A stretch of 64,000 nt of DNA, from assembly GCF_036227405.1 (NCBI RefSeq), contig NZ_CP109473.1, positions 5,146,001 to 5,210,000 on the forward strand. Reading direction: 5' to 3'. This stretch comes from Streptomyces sp. NBC_01460. Lineage in GTDB: Bacteria; Actinomycetota; Actinomycetes; Streptomycetales; Streptomycetaceae. The translations under genes and the position numbers were made by a program. The notes beneath the pieces are model-generated. The model searched no databases. It was not told the DNA's origin and saw only the letters and a program-made list of their open reading frames with translations. Positions 39,694 through 48,345 of the stretch are shown here, piece after piece. Every line of letters begins with the position of its first letter. Position 1 is the stretch's first letter.

Positions 39694-39742
39694 AACGTAG
39701 ACCGCACGGTTTCATGCGTCCAATGCATGAAACCCTCATAAT
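39694..39742. promoter_or_regulatory. Divergent MFS/LysR promoters with LysR operator
   Basis: GGTTTCATGC (39708-39717) and GCATGAAACC (39725-39734) form a perfect 10-bp inverted repeat with a 7-nt spacer. It lies between TACGTT (39699-39694), serving the MFS gene, and CATAAT (39737-39742), serving the LysR gene, the usual position for a LysR-type autoregulatory site. Confidence 0.7.
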
Positions 39743-39749
39743 CGTTCCC

Positions 39750-40703
39750 ATGGCGCATCAGCACAGCTCACAGCCTCGGCTGTCACCGAGCAGTTACGAA
39801 GAAGACATCCGTGCCGTACTCGCGCCCCGGCTCGCGTACTTCGAGGCCGTGGCCCGCCACGAGCACGTCACCCGCGCCGCGCACGAGCTGGGCGTCCCGC
39901 AGTCGACGCTGTCGCGGGCCATGGTGCGGCTGGAACAGGACCTGGGTGTCGCCCTGTTCGCACGCCGGGGCCGCACGGTCTCGCTCACCCCCGCGGGCCG
40001 CACCTTCCTGGGCTCCGCCGAACGCGCCCTGGCGGAGGTGGAGAAGGCGGCCGACTCGGTGCGCGCCGACGCCGACCCCACGGCGGGCAAGGTCGCCTTC
40101 GGCTTCCTGCACACGATGGGCTCCGAGACCGTGCCCGCGCTGATCCGGGCCTTCCGGGCCGATCACCCCGGGGTCCGCTTCCAGCTCGTCCAGAACTACG
40201 CCGAGGCCATGCTCGACCGGCTGCGGGCGGGCGGCCTCGACCTCTGCCTGACCTCGCCCGTCCCCGACGCCCCGGACCTCGTCGCCACGCGCCTCGACGA
40301 GCAGCGGCTGCGCCTCGTCGTCCCCGACGACCACCGGCTGGCGGGGCGCCGCCGGGTCCGTCTCGCCGAGGCCGCCGACGAAGCGTTCGTCACCCTCGAA
40401 CCCGGTTACGGGCTGCGGCGGATCACCGACGACCTCTGTGCCGAGGCGGGCTTCACCCCGCGGGTCGCGTTCGAGGGCGAGGAGGCGGAGACCCTGCGCG
40501 GCCTCGTCGCGGCGGGGCTCGGTGTGGCACTGCTGCCGCCCCCCGCCGTCGCCCGGCCCGGGGTGGTCGAGCTGACGGTGACGGCTCCGCGGGCGGTCCG
40601 CGAGATCGGCGTCGCCTGGCTGGACGGCCACCCCGACACGCCGCCGGTGGCCGCCTTCAAGCGCTTCCTGCTGTCGCGCCGGGGGAGCCTGCTGCCGGAC
40701 TGA
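39750..40703 (+). CDS. LysR-family transcriptional regulator
   Basis: From ATG 39750 the protein is 317 residues: an N-terminal winged helix (LAYFEAVARHEHVTRAAHELGVPQSTLSRAMVRLEQ, about 27-62) and a LysR substrate domain (about 100-300) with typical strands VAFGFLHTMGSETVPALI and LRGLVAAGLGVALLPPPAV. It probably controls the divergent MFS transporter in response to its substrate. The ATG is 7 nt after CATAAT; the in-frame ATG at 39723 lies inside the operator and is rejected. Confidence 0.92.
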   Translation: MAHQHSSQPRLSPSSYEEDIRAVLAPRLAYFEAVARHEHVTRAAHELGVPQSTLSRAMVRLEQDLGVALFARRGRTVSLTPAGRTFLGSAERALAEVEKAADSVRADADPTAGKVAFGFLHTMGSETVPALIRAFRADHPGVRFQLVQNYAEAMLDRLRAGGLDLCLTSPVPDAPDLVATRLDEQRLRLVVPDDHRLAGRRRVRLAEAADEAFVTLEPGYGLRRITDDLCAEAGFTPRVAFEGEEAETLRGLVAAGLGVALLPPPAVARPGVVELTVTAPRAVREIGVAWLDGHPDTPPVAAFKRFLLSRRGSLLPD

Positions 40704-40749
40704 CGGGCGCGCGGGGCTCCCCGACCCCGAAGGTGGCCGCCCGTGTTCC

Positions 40750-41508
40750 TCAGTGCCTCAGCGACTGCCCGAACCCGGCCGCCAGCGGCATCCTCAGCCC
40801 CAGCGGCGGCGGGGCGGCGAAGGCGTCGGCCACCGGGCGCGCGTACGACCGGGCGAACAGCGAGCCCCGGATGAAGTCGGAGGCCAGCGCCATCACTTCG
40901 GAGCGGTGCTGGCGCAGCGCGTGCCCGTCCGAGTGGACCTCGAAGCGGCAGGTGTCCCGGTTGGCCTTCTTGGCGCGTTCCGCCAGCCGGTAGGAGAGCT
41001 CCGGGTTCGTCCGCGCGTCGTTCGTGCCGTGGACGATCAGGACCCGGCGCCCCGCGAGGTGCTTCACCGGTTCGGGTTCCTGGTCCCCGTCCTCCGGCAG
41101 CCAGGGTGCCATCGCCAGCACGGAGTTGACGGCGTCGTGCCGGGCGCCGCGCAGGGCGGCACGGCCCCCCATCCCGTGCCCGACGAGGCAGACCGGGACG
41201 TCGCCGTAGCGGCGTACGACCTCGTCGGCCGCCCAGTGGGCGTCGGCCGCCGGATCCGCGCCGGCGTTCCACCCCCGGGTCCGGTAGCGCACGACGTGCA
41301 CCGCGAGCCCGTCGTCCCGGCCCGCGCGGGCCAGGGTCCGGGCGAGCGGCAGCTGCGCCGCGTACGAGAGGGCGGAGGGACGGCGTCGGGAATCGGCCCC
41401 GCCGTCCGGGAGCAGCAGGACCACGCCGCTGACCTCGGGTGCTGCTCCGGCCGTGAGGACGGCCCGTCCCAGCCTGGCGGCAGGCAGGGGAAGTGCGCGC
41501 TGTGCCAT
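40750..41508 (-). CDS. Alpha/beta hydrolase-fold protein lacking the nucleophile Ser
   Basis: A 252-residue alpha/beta-hydrolase fold. The nucleophile elbow reads LVGHGMGGRAAL, where the catalytic Ser of GHSMGG is replaced by Gly. The expected acid and His regions are present (VLIVHGTNDARTNPE; VHSDGHALRQHRSE). Either it uses another residue or it has a non-catalytic or different role. ATG 41508 is preceded 6 nt by a CACTGT hexamer. It lies between the LysR gene and adenosine deaminase and is transcribed away from the latter. Confidence 0.8.
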   Translation of the reverse strand: MAQRALPLPAARLGRAVLTAGAAPEVSGVVLLLPDGGADSRRRPSALSYAAQLPLARTLARAGRDDGLAVHVVRYRTRGWNAGADPAADAHWAADEVVRRYGDVPVCLVGHGMGGRAALRGARHDAVNSVLAMAPWLPEDGDQEPEPVKHLAGRRVLIVHGTNDARTNPELSYRLAERAKKANRDTCRFEVHSDGHALRQHRSEVMALASDFIRGSLFARSYARPVADAFAAPPPLGLRMPLAAGFGQSLRH

Positions 41509-41583
41509 GACAGAACAGTGTCAGAAGGGAAGGTGTATTCCACCTGGCTTCGCAGTCACTGTTACGCATCGGCGCCCAGCGCT

Positions 41584-41605
41584 CTACGCGCGTAGGCGCT
41601 AGAGT
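41584..41605 (+). promoter_or_regulatory. Nucleoside-regulon operator at the add promoter
   Basis: A perfect CTACGCGCGTAG lies at 41584-41595. The -10 hexamer TAGAGT is at 41600-41605, 6 nt before ATG 41612, so the operator covers the spacer region of the promoter. Confidence 0.75.
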
Positions 41606-41611
41606 GCCCGG

Positions 41612-42766
41612 ATGACGAGCCAGACCCTGAACGTCCCCGGTCCCGACCAGATCCGCCGCGCGCCCAAGGTGCTGCTCCACGATCATCTCGACGGTGGCCT
41701 GCGCCCCGGCACGATCGTCGAGCTGGCCCTGGCGCAGGGCTACGACGCCTTGCCCGAGACCGAGCCCGACAAGCTCGGCATCTGGTTCCGCGAGGCGGCC
41801 GACTCCGGTTCGCTGGAGCGCTATCTGGAGACCTTCGCCCACACCTGCGCCGTCATGCAGACCCGTGACGCGCTCTTCCGGGTGGCGGCGGAGTGCGCCG
41901 AGGACCTCGCCGAGGACGGTGTCGTCTACGCGGAGGTCCGGTACGCGCCGGAGCAGCACCTCACCGCCGGCCTGTCACTCGAAGAGGTCGTCGAGGCGGT
42001 CAACGAGGGCTTCCGCGAGGGCGAGCGACGGGCCCGTGCGAACGGCCACCGCATCCGTGTCGGCGCCCTCCTCACCGCGATGCGGCATGCCGCCCGCGCG
42101 CTGGAGATCGCCGAACTCGCCAACCGCTACCGCGATCTGGGTGTGGTCGGCTTCGACATCGCGGGCGCCGAGGCGGGCTACCCTCCCACCCGCCACCTGG
42201 ACGCCTTCGAGTACCTGAAGCGCGAGAACAACCACTTCACCATCCACGCGGGCGAGGCCTTCGGCCTGCCGTCGATCTGGCAGGCACTGCAGTGGTGCGG
42301 TGCGGACCGGCTCGGCCACGGCGTCCGCATCATCGACGACATCGAGATCGCCGACGACGGCGGTGTGACGCTCGGCCGCCTCGCCTCCTACGTGCGGGAC
42401 AAGCGGATCCCGCTGGAGCTGTGCCCGACCTCCAACCTCCAGACCGGTGCCGCCGACTCGTACGCCGAGCACCCCATCGGGCTGCTGCGGAAACTGCATT
42501 TCCGCGCCACCGTGAACACGGACAACCGGCTGATGAGCGGGACGAGCATGAGCCAGGAATTCGAGCGGCTGATCGAGACATTCGGATACACGCTCGACGA
42601 CATGCAGTGGTTCACAGTCAATGCGATGAAATCAGCGTTCATTCCTTTCGATGAACGTCTGGCGATGATCAACGACGTGGTGAAGCCCGGATACGCCGAG
42701 CTGAAATCGGAATGGCTCTTCCGGCAGACCGCTGTGACCAGTGCTTCCTCGTCCGTGGCGGGCTGA
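41612..42766 (+). CDS. add: Adenosine deaminase
   Basis: A 384-residue adenosine deaminase. Metal and active-site motifs: [10 protein letters not shown] near 20, [22 protein letters not shown] (His and Glu) and DRLGHGVRI with the catalytic His. It converts adenosine and deoxyadenosine to inosine compounds, the substrates of the purine nucleoside phosphorylase at 57526-58350. The transcript appears to start at the ATG. The 3' end has more A/T-ending codons than its surroundings. A hairpin terminator follows. Confidence 0.95.
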   Translation: MTSQTLNVPGPDQIRRAPKVLLHDHLDGGLRPGTIVELALAQGYDALPETEPDKLGIWFREAADSGSLERYLETFAHTCAVMQTRDALFRVAAECAEDLAEDGVVYAEVRYAPEQHLTAGLSLEEVVEAVNEGFREGERRARANGHRIRVGALLTAMRHAARALEIAELANRYRDLGVVGFDIAGAEAGYPPTRHLDAFEYLKRENNHFTIHAGEAFGLPSIWQALQWCGADRLGHGVRIIDDIEIADDGGVTLGRLASYVRDKRIPLELCPTSNLQTGAADSYAEHPIGLLRKLHFRATVNTDNRLMSGTSMSQEFERLIETFGYTLDDMQWFTVNAMKSAFIPFDERLAMINDVVKPGYAELKSEWLFRQTAVTSASSSVAG

Positions 42767-42781
42767 ACGGACTGACGGGGG

Positions 42782-42811
42782 AACGGCCGGGATCAAGGGA
42801 TTCCGGCCGTT
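42782..42811 (+). terminator. Hairpin terminator after add
   Basis: Arms 42782-42794 (AACGGCCGGGATC) and 42799-42811 pair over 13 bp with one G-U, a 4-nt loop and a short T run. Confidence 0.8.
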
Positions 42812-42900
42812 TTCCGTGTCGTGGCGTGTTTGCGGGAGGGATGCGGGGCTGACTACCTTGCAGAGCCGCTCACATCCCCTTCCCCAAGGATGAATTTCAC

Positions 42901-43203
42901 ATGAAGCAGTCTGCTGTCAGGATTCTCGGCGTCGCCGCTCTCGGTGCCGCTTTCGCCGCCGCCGGTGCGGGCAGCGCCTCCGCCGTCGCCGTGCCCGTCG
43001 ACGCCCTGGCCGGAGGCCTTCCCTCCAACATCGCGCTCGACTCCGTCACGGAGGCGCTGCCCGCCGTGCAGAAGGCGGCCGGCGGACTTCTCGACCAGCA
43101 GCAGCAGCGCGGCAGCAGCAGCGCCCTCTCGGCGCCCGGCACCAACCTGCTCGGCGGCCTGCCCGCCGGCGGTCTGACCGGCGTCCTGCCGATCGGTGGC
43201 TGA
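42901..43203 (+). CDS. Small secreted protein, 100 residues
   Basis: A signal peptide (KQSAVRILGVAALGAAFAAAGAGSASA) would be cleaved near residue 28. The mature 72 residues are Ala/Gly/Leu-rich (DALAGGLPSNIALDSV, GLLDQQQQRGSSS, NLLGGLPAGGLTG) and have no Cys. AAGGA lies upstream of the ATG. No known domain. A second small secreted protein of similar composition is at 50995-51420, and both genes end in a GTGTGGGG-type hairpin. Function unknown. Confidence 0.8.
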   Translation: MKQSAVRILGVAALGAAFAAAGAGSASAVAVPVDALAGGLPSNIALDSVTEALPAVQKAAGGLLDQQQQRGSSSALSAPGTNLLGGLPAGGLTGVLPIGG

Positions 43204-43218
43204 CCAGCGGTAGACGCA

Positions 43219-43255
43219 TGTGGGGCGCACACCCGGACCGGGTGTGCGCCCCACA
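43219..43255 (+). terminator. Very stable hairpin terminator
   Basis: Arms 43219-43235 (TGTGGGGCGCACACCCG) and 43239-43255 pair perfectly over 17 bp with a 3-nt loop. It lies between convergent genes and could serve both. Confidence 0.88.
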
Positions 43256-43283
43256 GCCCTCTCTCCCCCCGTGGGGCCGGCGG

Positions 43284-43487
43284 TCACCAGGCCGTCGCGG
43301 CCCGGCTCTTCTCCGACGGCAGGAGTACCCACAGCGCCAGGTAGAGCAGGAACTGGGGGCCGGGGAGCAGGCACGACACGAGGAAGATGACACGCATCGT
43401 CCCTGCGGAGGTGCCGAAGCGCTGTGCCAGCGCCGCGCACACCCCACCGATCATGCGGCCCTGGCTGGGGCGGACAAGTGCGGCCAT
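43284..43487 (-). CDS. PspC-domain membrane protein
   Basis: A 67-residue protein that is a bare PspC domain: LVRPSQGRMIGGVCAALAQRFG followed by one or two membrane segments (TMRVIFLVSCLLPGPQFLLYLALWVLLP). PspC proteins are linked to envelope stress sensing. AAGGAG lies 6 nt before the ATG. It is downstream of the VanZ-like gene on the same strand, but 91 bp away. Confidence 0.88.
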   Translation of the reverse strand: MAALVRPSQGRMIGGVCAALAQRFGTSAGTMRVIFLVSCLLPGPQFLLYLALWVLLPSEKSRAATAW

Positions 43488-43578
43488 GGTGGGCTCCTTC
43501 GCGAACCGTTCGGGGAGCGGCTCCGTCGCGCTCCCGATGTATCCATGGTCGCTCCGCGAAGGGGTACAAAGCATCGCT

Positions 43579-44148
43579 CTACGGGGCGATGCCGACCCTG
43601 GTAATCGTCGGGGTGGACCCCTGAGGGGCCTCGACCCGGAGTGAGCGGGTCCGCGCCCCGAACCGGGAAAGGTCACCGGCCCCTGCCCGGTTGCCCCGGC
43701 GCAGCCGGGACCGCGACAGCGGGACGACCAGCAGATGGGCCACCGCGACGCCGGCGGTGTTCAGGAGCAGCGAGTCGACGTCGACGACCTGGCCGGGGAC
43801 CCCCGTCTGCGCCAGCTCGATGGCCATCGAGATCAGGGCCCCGGCCGCGACCGTACGGGCCAGCGACGCCCACGGGGAGACCAGCAGCCTGCCGCCGGCC
43901 ATGGGCAGCAGTACGCCCAGCGGCGCCAGCAGCAGCAGGCCCTCGCCGATGCGGCGCCCCGCCTCGGCCGGGCCCAGGGCCAGATCCGCCTTGATCCCGG
44001 CGAAGGGCTGGAAGTTCGCGGCCGTCATCCAGGGCACGTCCAGCGGGCGCAGGGTCAGCCAGCCGACGAACAGGAGATGCGCGAGGAGGAGGACTACCCC
44101 CGCCGCGCGGAAGCGGATGACGGCCTGGCCGTCCGAACTGTGACGCAC
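43579..44148 (-). CDS. VanZ-like membrane protein
   Basis: A protein of about 189 residues from GTG 44148. A VanZ-like pattern is clear: FVGWLTLRPLDVPWMTAANFQPFAGI in the N-terminal part, then helices EGLLLLAPLGVLLPMAG, ARTVAAGALISMAIELAQ and VDVDSLLLNTAGVAVAHLLV. It has a basic C-terminal tail. VanZ proteins are associated with low-level teicoplanin resistance and envelope functions; this one's role is unknown. GTG 44154 is an alternative start. It follows the AfsQ operon by 110 bp. Confidence 0.8.
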   Translation of the reverse strand: MRHSSDGQAVIRFRAAGVVLLLAHLLFVGWLTLRPLDVPWMTAANFQPFAGIKADLALGPAEAGRRIGEGLLLLAPLGVLLPMAGGRLLVSPWASLARTVAAGALISMAIELAQTGVPGQVVDVDSLLLNTAGVAVAHLLVVPLSRSRLRRGNRAGAGDLSRFGARTRSLRVEAPQGSTPTITRVGIAP

Positions 44149-44258
44149 GTCCACCAAGACGCCACGAACGGCAGGATCGGTTCCGCACCTTCCGGGACGG
44201 CGCTGTGACGAGCGGCACGGCCGCCGGGCGGGGCGGACCGCCGACGCCCCCTCGGCGG

Positions 44259-44915
44259 TCATCGGTCCAGTTCGAGCGCACCCAGTGTGGGCACGTCCCC
44301 GGGCCGCGTCTTCGTGTCCGTCGTGCACAGATAGCCCCGCGGCGCGTAGTTCCCCGGCCCGCCGAGCAGCACCGAGCCCCCGGAACCGAGCGGCTCGCTG
44401 TCCGCGTACGTGCACACCACCTGCGCGAGCGCCTCCGCCGGCAGGTCGTCCGGCTGCTTGGTGAGGCGCAGCGTGCCCTCGGGGTCCCCCTTGTGTGCGG
44501 CGGAGACGCGCAGCGCCACCGGCACATCGGTGGAGAACCCGGCGCGCCGCTCGTCCGCGTCCGGCTCGGCCTGCAGCTCGCTCAGGAGCGCCTGTGCGAT
44601 CAGGAGGGGGTCGGAACGCGACGCGTCGACCTCGACCGTGCGCTCCACCGTCACCAGCTGAGAGGCGCAGACCAGATGGATCCGCACGGAGACGCTCTCC
44701 GCCGGAGGCAGGGTCTCCTGAGCCGGGGCGGTCCGGCACGGCATCCGGGACGGCGCCGCCCCGGCGTCGACCGGCACCGAGGTGCTGCGGATGCCGCAGC
44801 CGGCGGCCAGCGCCGCACAGGCCACGACGGCGGCCAGCGCGGCACCGGCCCGTCCGGGTGTCCGGACCGGCCGGACCGTGCGCGGTGCGCCGTACGCACG
44901 CTCGCTGCGGATCAC
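44259..44915 (-). CDS. AfsQ-linked lipoprotein
   Basis: A 218-residue lipoprotein with lipobox LAAGC (Cys at about 40) after an N-terminal basic stretch. The mature part has GerMN-like secondary structure features (IHLVCASQLVTVERTVEV, SDPLLIAQALLSELQAEPDADERRAGFSTDVP), which I infer rather than recognise firmly. GTG 44915 overlaps the AfsQ2 stop (GTGA), as in the AfsQ operon known from S. coelicolor, where a lipoprotein gene follows the kinase. It may modulate the sensor at the membrane surface. Confidence 0.85.
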   Translation of the reverse strand: MIRSERAYGAPRTVRPVRTPGRAGAALAAVVACAALAAGCGIRSTSVPVDAGAAPSRMPCRTAPAQETLPPAESVSVRIHLVCASQLVTVERTVEVDASRSDPLLIAQALLSELQAEPDADERRAGFSTDVPVALRVSAAHKGDPEGTLRLTKQPDDLPAEALAQVVCTYADSEPLGSGGSVLLGGPGNYAPRGYLCTTDTKTRPGDVPTLGALELDR

Positions 44916-46444
44916 TTCGCGTCGCCCCTCTCGTTCCGGTCGGGGTCGTCGTCCTCCGGGGCGCCGGTCAGCGCCTCCGCGTCCCGGGGGAGCCGCAGGA
45001 CGAACATCGCGCCCTCGCCGTCCGGCAGGTTGGAGGCCGTGATGTCGCCGCCGTGGATGTGCGCGTTCTCCACCGCGATGGACAGGCCGAGACCGCTGCC
45101 CTCGGAGCGGGGACGGGAGGCACTCGCCTTGTAGAAGCGGTCGAACACGTGGGGCAGGACGTCCTCGGGGATTCCCGGGCCGTGGTCGCGGACCTCGATG
45201 ACCAGCTCGTCCTCGTCGGTCCGCACGGACACCCGCACCGGTGAACCGCCGTGCTTGAGGGCGTTGCCGATCAGATTGGCCAGGATCACGTCGAGCCGGC
45301 GCGGATCCAGCCGAACCATGATCCCGCGCTCCGCGTCCAGATCGACCGCGTCGAGCCAGGCGCGGGCGTCGATGCAGGCGGTCACCTGGTCGGCGACATC
45401 GACCGTGTCCAGGACGAGGCGGGCCGTGCCGGCGTCGAAGCGGGTGACCTCCATGAGGTTCTCGACCAGGTCGTTCAGCCGCCGGGTCTCGCTCACCACC
45501 AGGTGCACGGCCGGAGCGATCATCGGGTCGAGGCTGTCCGCCTCGTCCTCCAGCACCTCGGCGACCGCCGTGATCGCGGTCAGCGGGGTGCGCAGCTCGT
45601 GCGACATGTCGGCGACGAACCTCCGGCTCGACTCCTCCCGCGCGCTCATGTCCGCGACCTTCTTCTCCAGGGAGCTCGCGGCCTTGTTGAACGTGTGCGA
45701 GAGATCGGCGAGTTCATCCGTGCCGGAGACGGCCAGACGGGTGTCGAGCTTGCCCTCGCCGAGCTTGCGCGCCGCGTCTCCGAGCCGCTGCACCGGCCGC
45801 AGCACCGTGGTCGCCGCGGCCTGGGCGAGGAGCGCCGAGCCGACGAGGGCCAGCGCGGTGGCGATGCCCAGGGACCAGGCCAGCGAGCTGAGGTCCTCGC
45901 GCTCCTGCTCGAGCGACTTCAGCATGTACCCGGCGGGACCACCACCGATGATCTTCGTCCCGGCCACCAGATAAGGGGTGTTCCCCAGAGTGACGCGCTG
46001 CCAGAACAGGTGGTACTCGTAGGTGTTGCTCGACGTCAGCGGCTGCTTCTTGTTCACCTGCTTCTGCAGCGAGGCGGGCACGTCGAGCTTGGTGAAGGAG
46101 TCGATGTCGGAGGCCCCGGTGACGGGCTTGCCGTCATGGGTGCCGATCAGCAGCACGTGGTAGCCGGGGCTGCTGCTCGCCATCTGCTCCGCGGTGTCGC
46201 GCAGTTCGTCCGCCGTGGGCTGCTGCGGCAGCGAGGCCGCCCGGTTCTGCATCTGGCGGCGGAAGTCGCCGAGCGCGGCGTCCTGGGTACGCGTGAGGAC
46301 GGCCTCACGGTTCAGCCAGTACGCGATGCCCGACGCGGACACCGCCGCCGTCAGGGCCACCAGCGCGAACACGACCAGGAGCCGCAGCCGCAGGCTGGTC
46401 CAGCGAAGACCCGCGCGTATGGAACGCTTCGCGGAATCGCTCAC
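44912..46444 (-). CDS. afsQ2: AfsQ2 sensor histidine kinase
   Basis: From GTG 46444 the protein is 510 residues. Two membrane helices flank an external sensor domain (about 40-185). HAMP follows, then the dimerisation His in FVADMSHELRTPLTAI and the ATPase domain with NLIGNALKHG, DHGPGIPEDVLPHVFDRF and SEGSGLGLSI. It phosphorylates AfsQ1. In S. coelicolor this pair responds to nutrient conditions such as glutamate as the nitrogen source and influences antibiotic production and nitrogen metabolism. GTGA overlap with afsQ1 couples translation. Confidence 0.94.
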   Translation of the reverse strand: MSDSAKRSIRAGLRWTSLRLRLLVVFALVALTAAVSASGIAYWLNREAVLTRTQDAALGDFRRQMQNRAASLPQQPTADELRDTAEQMASSSPGYHVLLIGTHDGKPVTGASDIDSFTKLDVPASLQKQVNKKQPLTSSNTYEYHLFWQRVTLGNTPYLVAGTKIIGGGPAGYMLKSLEQEREDLSSLAWSLGIATALALVGSALLAQAAATTVLRPVQRLGDAARKLGEGKLDTRLAVSGTDELADLSHTFNKAASSLEKKVADMSAREESSRRFVADMSHELRTPLTAITAVAEVLEDEADSLDPMIAPAVHLVVSETRRLNDLVENLMEVTRFDAGTARLVLDTVDVADQVTACIDARAWLDAVDLDAERGIMVRLDPRRLDVILANLIGNALKHGGSPVRVSVRTDEDELVIEVRDHGPGIPEDVLPHVFDRFYKASASRPRSEGSGLGLSIAVENAHIHGGDITASNLPDGEGAMFVLRLPRDAEALTGAPEDDDPDRNERGDAK

Positions 46445-47118
46445 TGAGGCGAATCCAGCCGGTAGCCCACACCACGCACGGTACGGATCAGGGTCGGCGA
46501 GGAGGGCACGTCCTCCACCTTCGCCCGCAGCCGCTGCACGCACGCGTCCACCAGCCGGGAGTCACCGAGATAGTCGTGCTCCCACACCAGGCGCAGCAAC
46601 TGCTGCCGGGACAGGGCCTGTCCGGGCCGCCGGCTCAGCTCGAGCAGGAGCCGCAGCTCGGTCGGCGTGAGCTGCAGGTCCTCCCCGTTCTTGGTGACGG
46701 TCATGGCCGAGCGGTCGATGACCACGCTCCCGAACGTCGCCGAGTCGGTGGACTCCCTCTCCCCGCGACGCAGGACCGCGCGGATCCGGGCGTCGAGCAC
46801 CCGCCCCTGCACGGGTTTCACGACATAGTCGTCCGCGCCGGACTCCAGTCCCACCACGACGTCGATGTCGTCGCTGCGCGCGGTCAGCAGAATGATCGGC
46901 AGCTGGTCGGTGCGCCGGATTCTCCGGCAGACCTCGAAACCGTCGATCCCGGGCAGCATCACGTCCAGCACGACCAGATCCGGCCGCTGCTCCCGGAGCA
47001 GCTCCAGGCCGTCCTCTCCCGTCGCCGCGGTGGCCACACGGTGGCCCTGGCGTGACAGCGAGAGTTCGAGGGCTGTGCGGATGGCGTCGTCGTCCTCGAT
47101 CAGCAACAGGAAAGGCAC
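46441..47118 (-). CDS. afsQ1: AfsQ1 response regulator
   Basis: An OmpR-type regulator of 225 residues from GTG 47118 (PFLLLIEDDDAIRTALELS). The phospho-acceptor Asp is in LVVLDVMLPG, the switch Thr in IILLTARSDD and the Lys in DYVVKPVQG. The C-terminal winged helix (about 130-225) includes LQLTPTELRLLLEL and RLRAKVEDVP. I chose GTG 47118 because a CAGAAT hexamer (47131-47126) is 7 nt upstream and I recall 225 residues for the S. coelicolor protein; ATG 47127 would add three. It is divergent from sigQ with an AfsQ1 box between. Confidence 0.94.
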   Translation of the reverse strand: MPFLLLIEDDDAIRTALELSLSRQGHRVATAATGEDGLELLREQRPDLVVLDVMLPGIDGFEVCRRIRRTDQLPIILLTARSDDIDVVVGLESGADDYVVKPVQGRVLDARIRAVLRRGERESTDSATFGSVVIDRSAMTVTKNGEDLQLTPTELRLLLELSRRPGQALSRQQLLRLVWEHDYLGDSRLVDACVQRLRAKVEDVPSSPTLIRTVRGVGYRLDSPQ

Positions 47119-47188
47119 GGGGGTCATTCTGGCCCATGGTGCTGCCACGTTTCGACAATCCCCCGGACTTGATCGGCCGACATGCCCT

Positions 47189-47204
47189 GTGACAGGCCTG
47201 TGAC
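47189..47204. promoter_or_regulatory. AfsQ1-binding site between afsQ1 and sigQ
   Basis: GTGACAGGCCTGTGAC is a perfect match to the published AfsQ1 consensus GTnAC-n6-GTnAC. It lies about 70 bp from the afsQ1 start and 85 bp from the sigQ start. Confidence 0.85.
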
Positions 47205-47288
47205 AGTCGGGGGACAGGGCCATGAAACTGCCCCGGCAAGCTCATTGGCACAGGGGAACGAACGGACTCCACCGATGGGGGGCGCCAG

Positions 47289-48035
47289 ATGAACGCACTG
47301 CACAGCACCACCTCAAGCGCAGTTGTCACGCGCCTTCACGACGTCGGGCGGAGTCCGGAGAAGTCCGGTGTGCAGGGGCGGGGGCGTGCACGTGGCGCCG
47401 GGCGTCCGCACACGTCGCACCTGGCGATGGTCGACGTGCCCACGGGGGAGACCGGGGGAAGCGCGTACGGGGAGGTCACGGGGGAGCGGAGGTCCCCGGA
47501 CGGGGCACAGGACGCCGAAGTGGCGTTCACCGCCTACGTCCAGGAGCGCCGCGCCTCCCTGTACGCGACCGCCTACCACCTGACCGGCGACCGGTTCGAG
47601 GCCGAGGACCTGCTGCAGAGCGCCCTCTTCTCGACGTACCGGGCGTGGGACAGGATCAGCGACAAGGCGGCGGTCGGCGGATACCTCCGCCGCACCATGA
47701 CCAACCTGCACATCAGCGCGTGGCGCAGGCGCAAGCTCAACGAATACCCGACCGAGGAGCTCCCGGAGACGGTGAGCGACACGGACGCGATGCGGGGCAC
47801 GGAACTGCGGGCGGTGCTCTGGCAGGCGCTCGCGCGGCTGCCCGAACTCCAGCGCACGATGCTGGTGCTCCGCTACTACGAGGGCCGCACGGACCCGGAG
47901 ATCGCGTCCATCCTCGACATCAGTGTCGGCACGGTGAAGTCGAGCATCTGGCGGTCGCTCCGCCGGCTCCGCGAGGACGACGTCCTCAGCTTCGGCCGTG
48001 ACGAGGAGGAGTCCTTCGGCGAGCTGGTGGCCTGA
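47289..48035 (+). CDS. sigQ: SigQ, ECF-type sigma factor
   Basis: A 248-residue protein with a variable N-terminus of about 75 residues, then region 2 (FTAYVQERRASLYATAYHLTGDRFEAEDLLQ) and region 4 (LARLPELQRTMLVLRYYEGRTDPEIASIL, ISVGTVKSSIWRSLRRL). In S. coelicolor sigQ is a direct AfsQ1 target that counteracts the AfsQ effect on antibiotic synthesis. ATG 47289 has a weak ribosome site (GGGGGGCG); ATG 47427 would remove the variable part. A run of G-rich units and a terminator follow. Confidence 0.9.
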   Translation: MNALHSTTSSAVVTRLHDVGRSPEKSGVQGRGRARGAGRPHTSHLAMVDVPTGETGGSAYGEVTGERRSPDGAQDAEVAFTAYVQERRASLYATAYHLTGDRFEAEDLLQSALFSTYRAWDRISDKAAVGGYLRRTMTNLHISAWRRRKLNEYPTEELPETVSDTDAMRGTELRAVLWQALARLPELQRTMLVLRYYEGRTDPEIASILDISVGTVKSSIWRSLRRLREDDVLSFGRDEEESFGELVA

Positions 48036-48117
48036 GGTCTACGGGGGGAACGGGGGCACGGGGGAACGGGGAAAGGCCGCGGCTTCGGGGGAGGCGGCGG
48101 CACGGGGGAACGCGCAG

Positions 48118-48154
48118 CGGGGGCGGACAGGCCGGGGGGTCCTGTCCGCCCCCG
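48118..48154 (+). terminator. sigQ terminator in a G-rich intergenic region
   Basis: Arms 48118-48131 (CGGGGGCGGACAGG) and 48141-48154 pair perfectly over 14 bp with a 9-nt loop, followed by a T-rich stretch. The gap 48036-48345 also contains repeated ACGGGGGAACG-type units (48041-48111) of unknown role and no gene. Confidence 0.85.
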
Positions 48155-48345
48155 TTCGTCGTTGTCGCGGCGTTGATCACTCGACCGGGTGACTTCGCGA
48201 CGAACAGTCGTGATATGTCCCGACCTCGTCGATCATGGTCCCGGGCGGCCTCCTCGCGGCGCCTGCCGGGCGGGAGCTCCCCGCCGCTGCCGCCGAAGGC
48301 TCACGTCCTCGCGGCCCCCGTTATCCCCAGAAGGACGGTCCGCAC

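Noticed and set aside
48041..48117. G-rich short repeats after sigQ as a CRISPR or replication element
   Set aside because: The units are irregular, without constant spacers or any nearby cas or rep gene.
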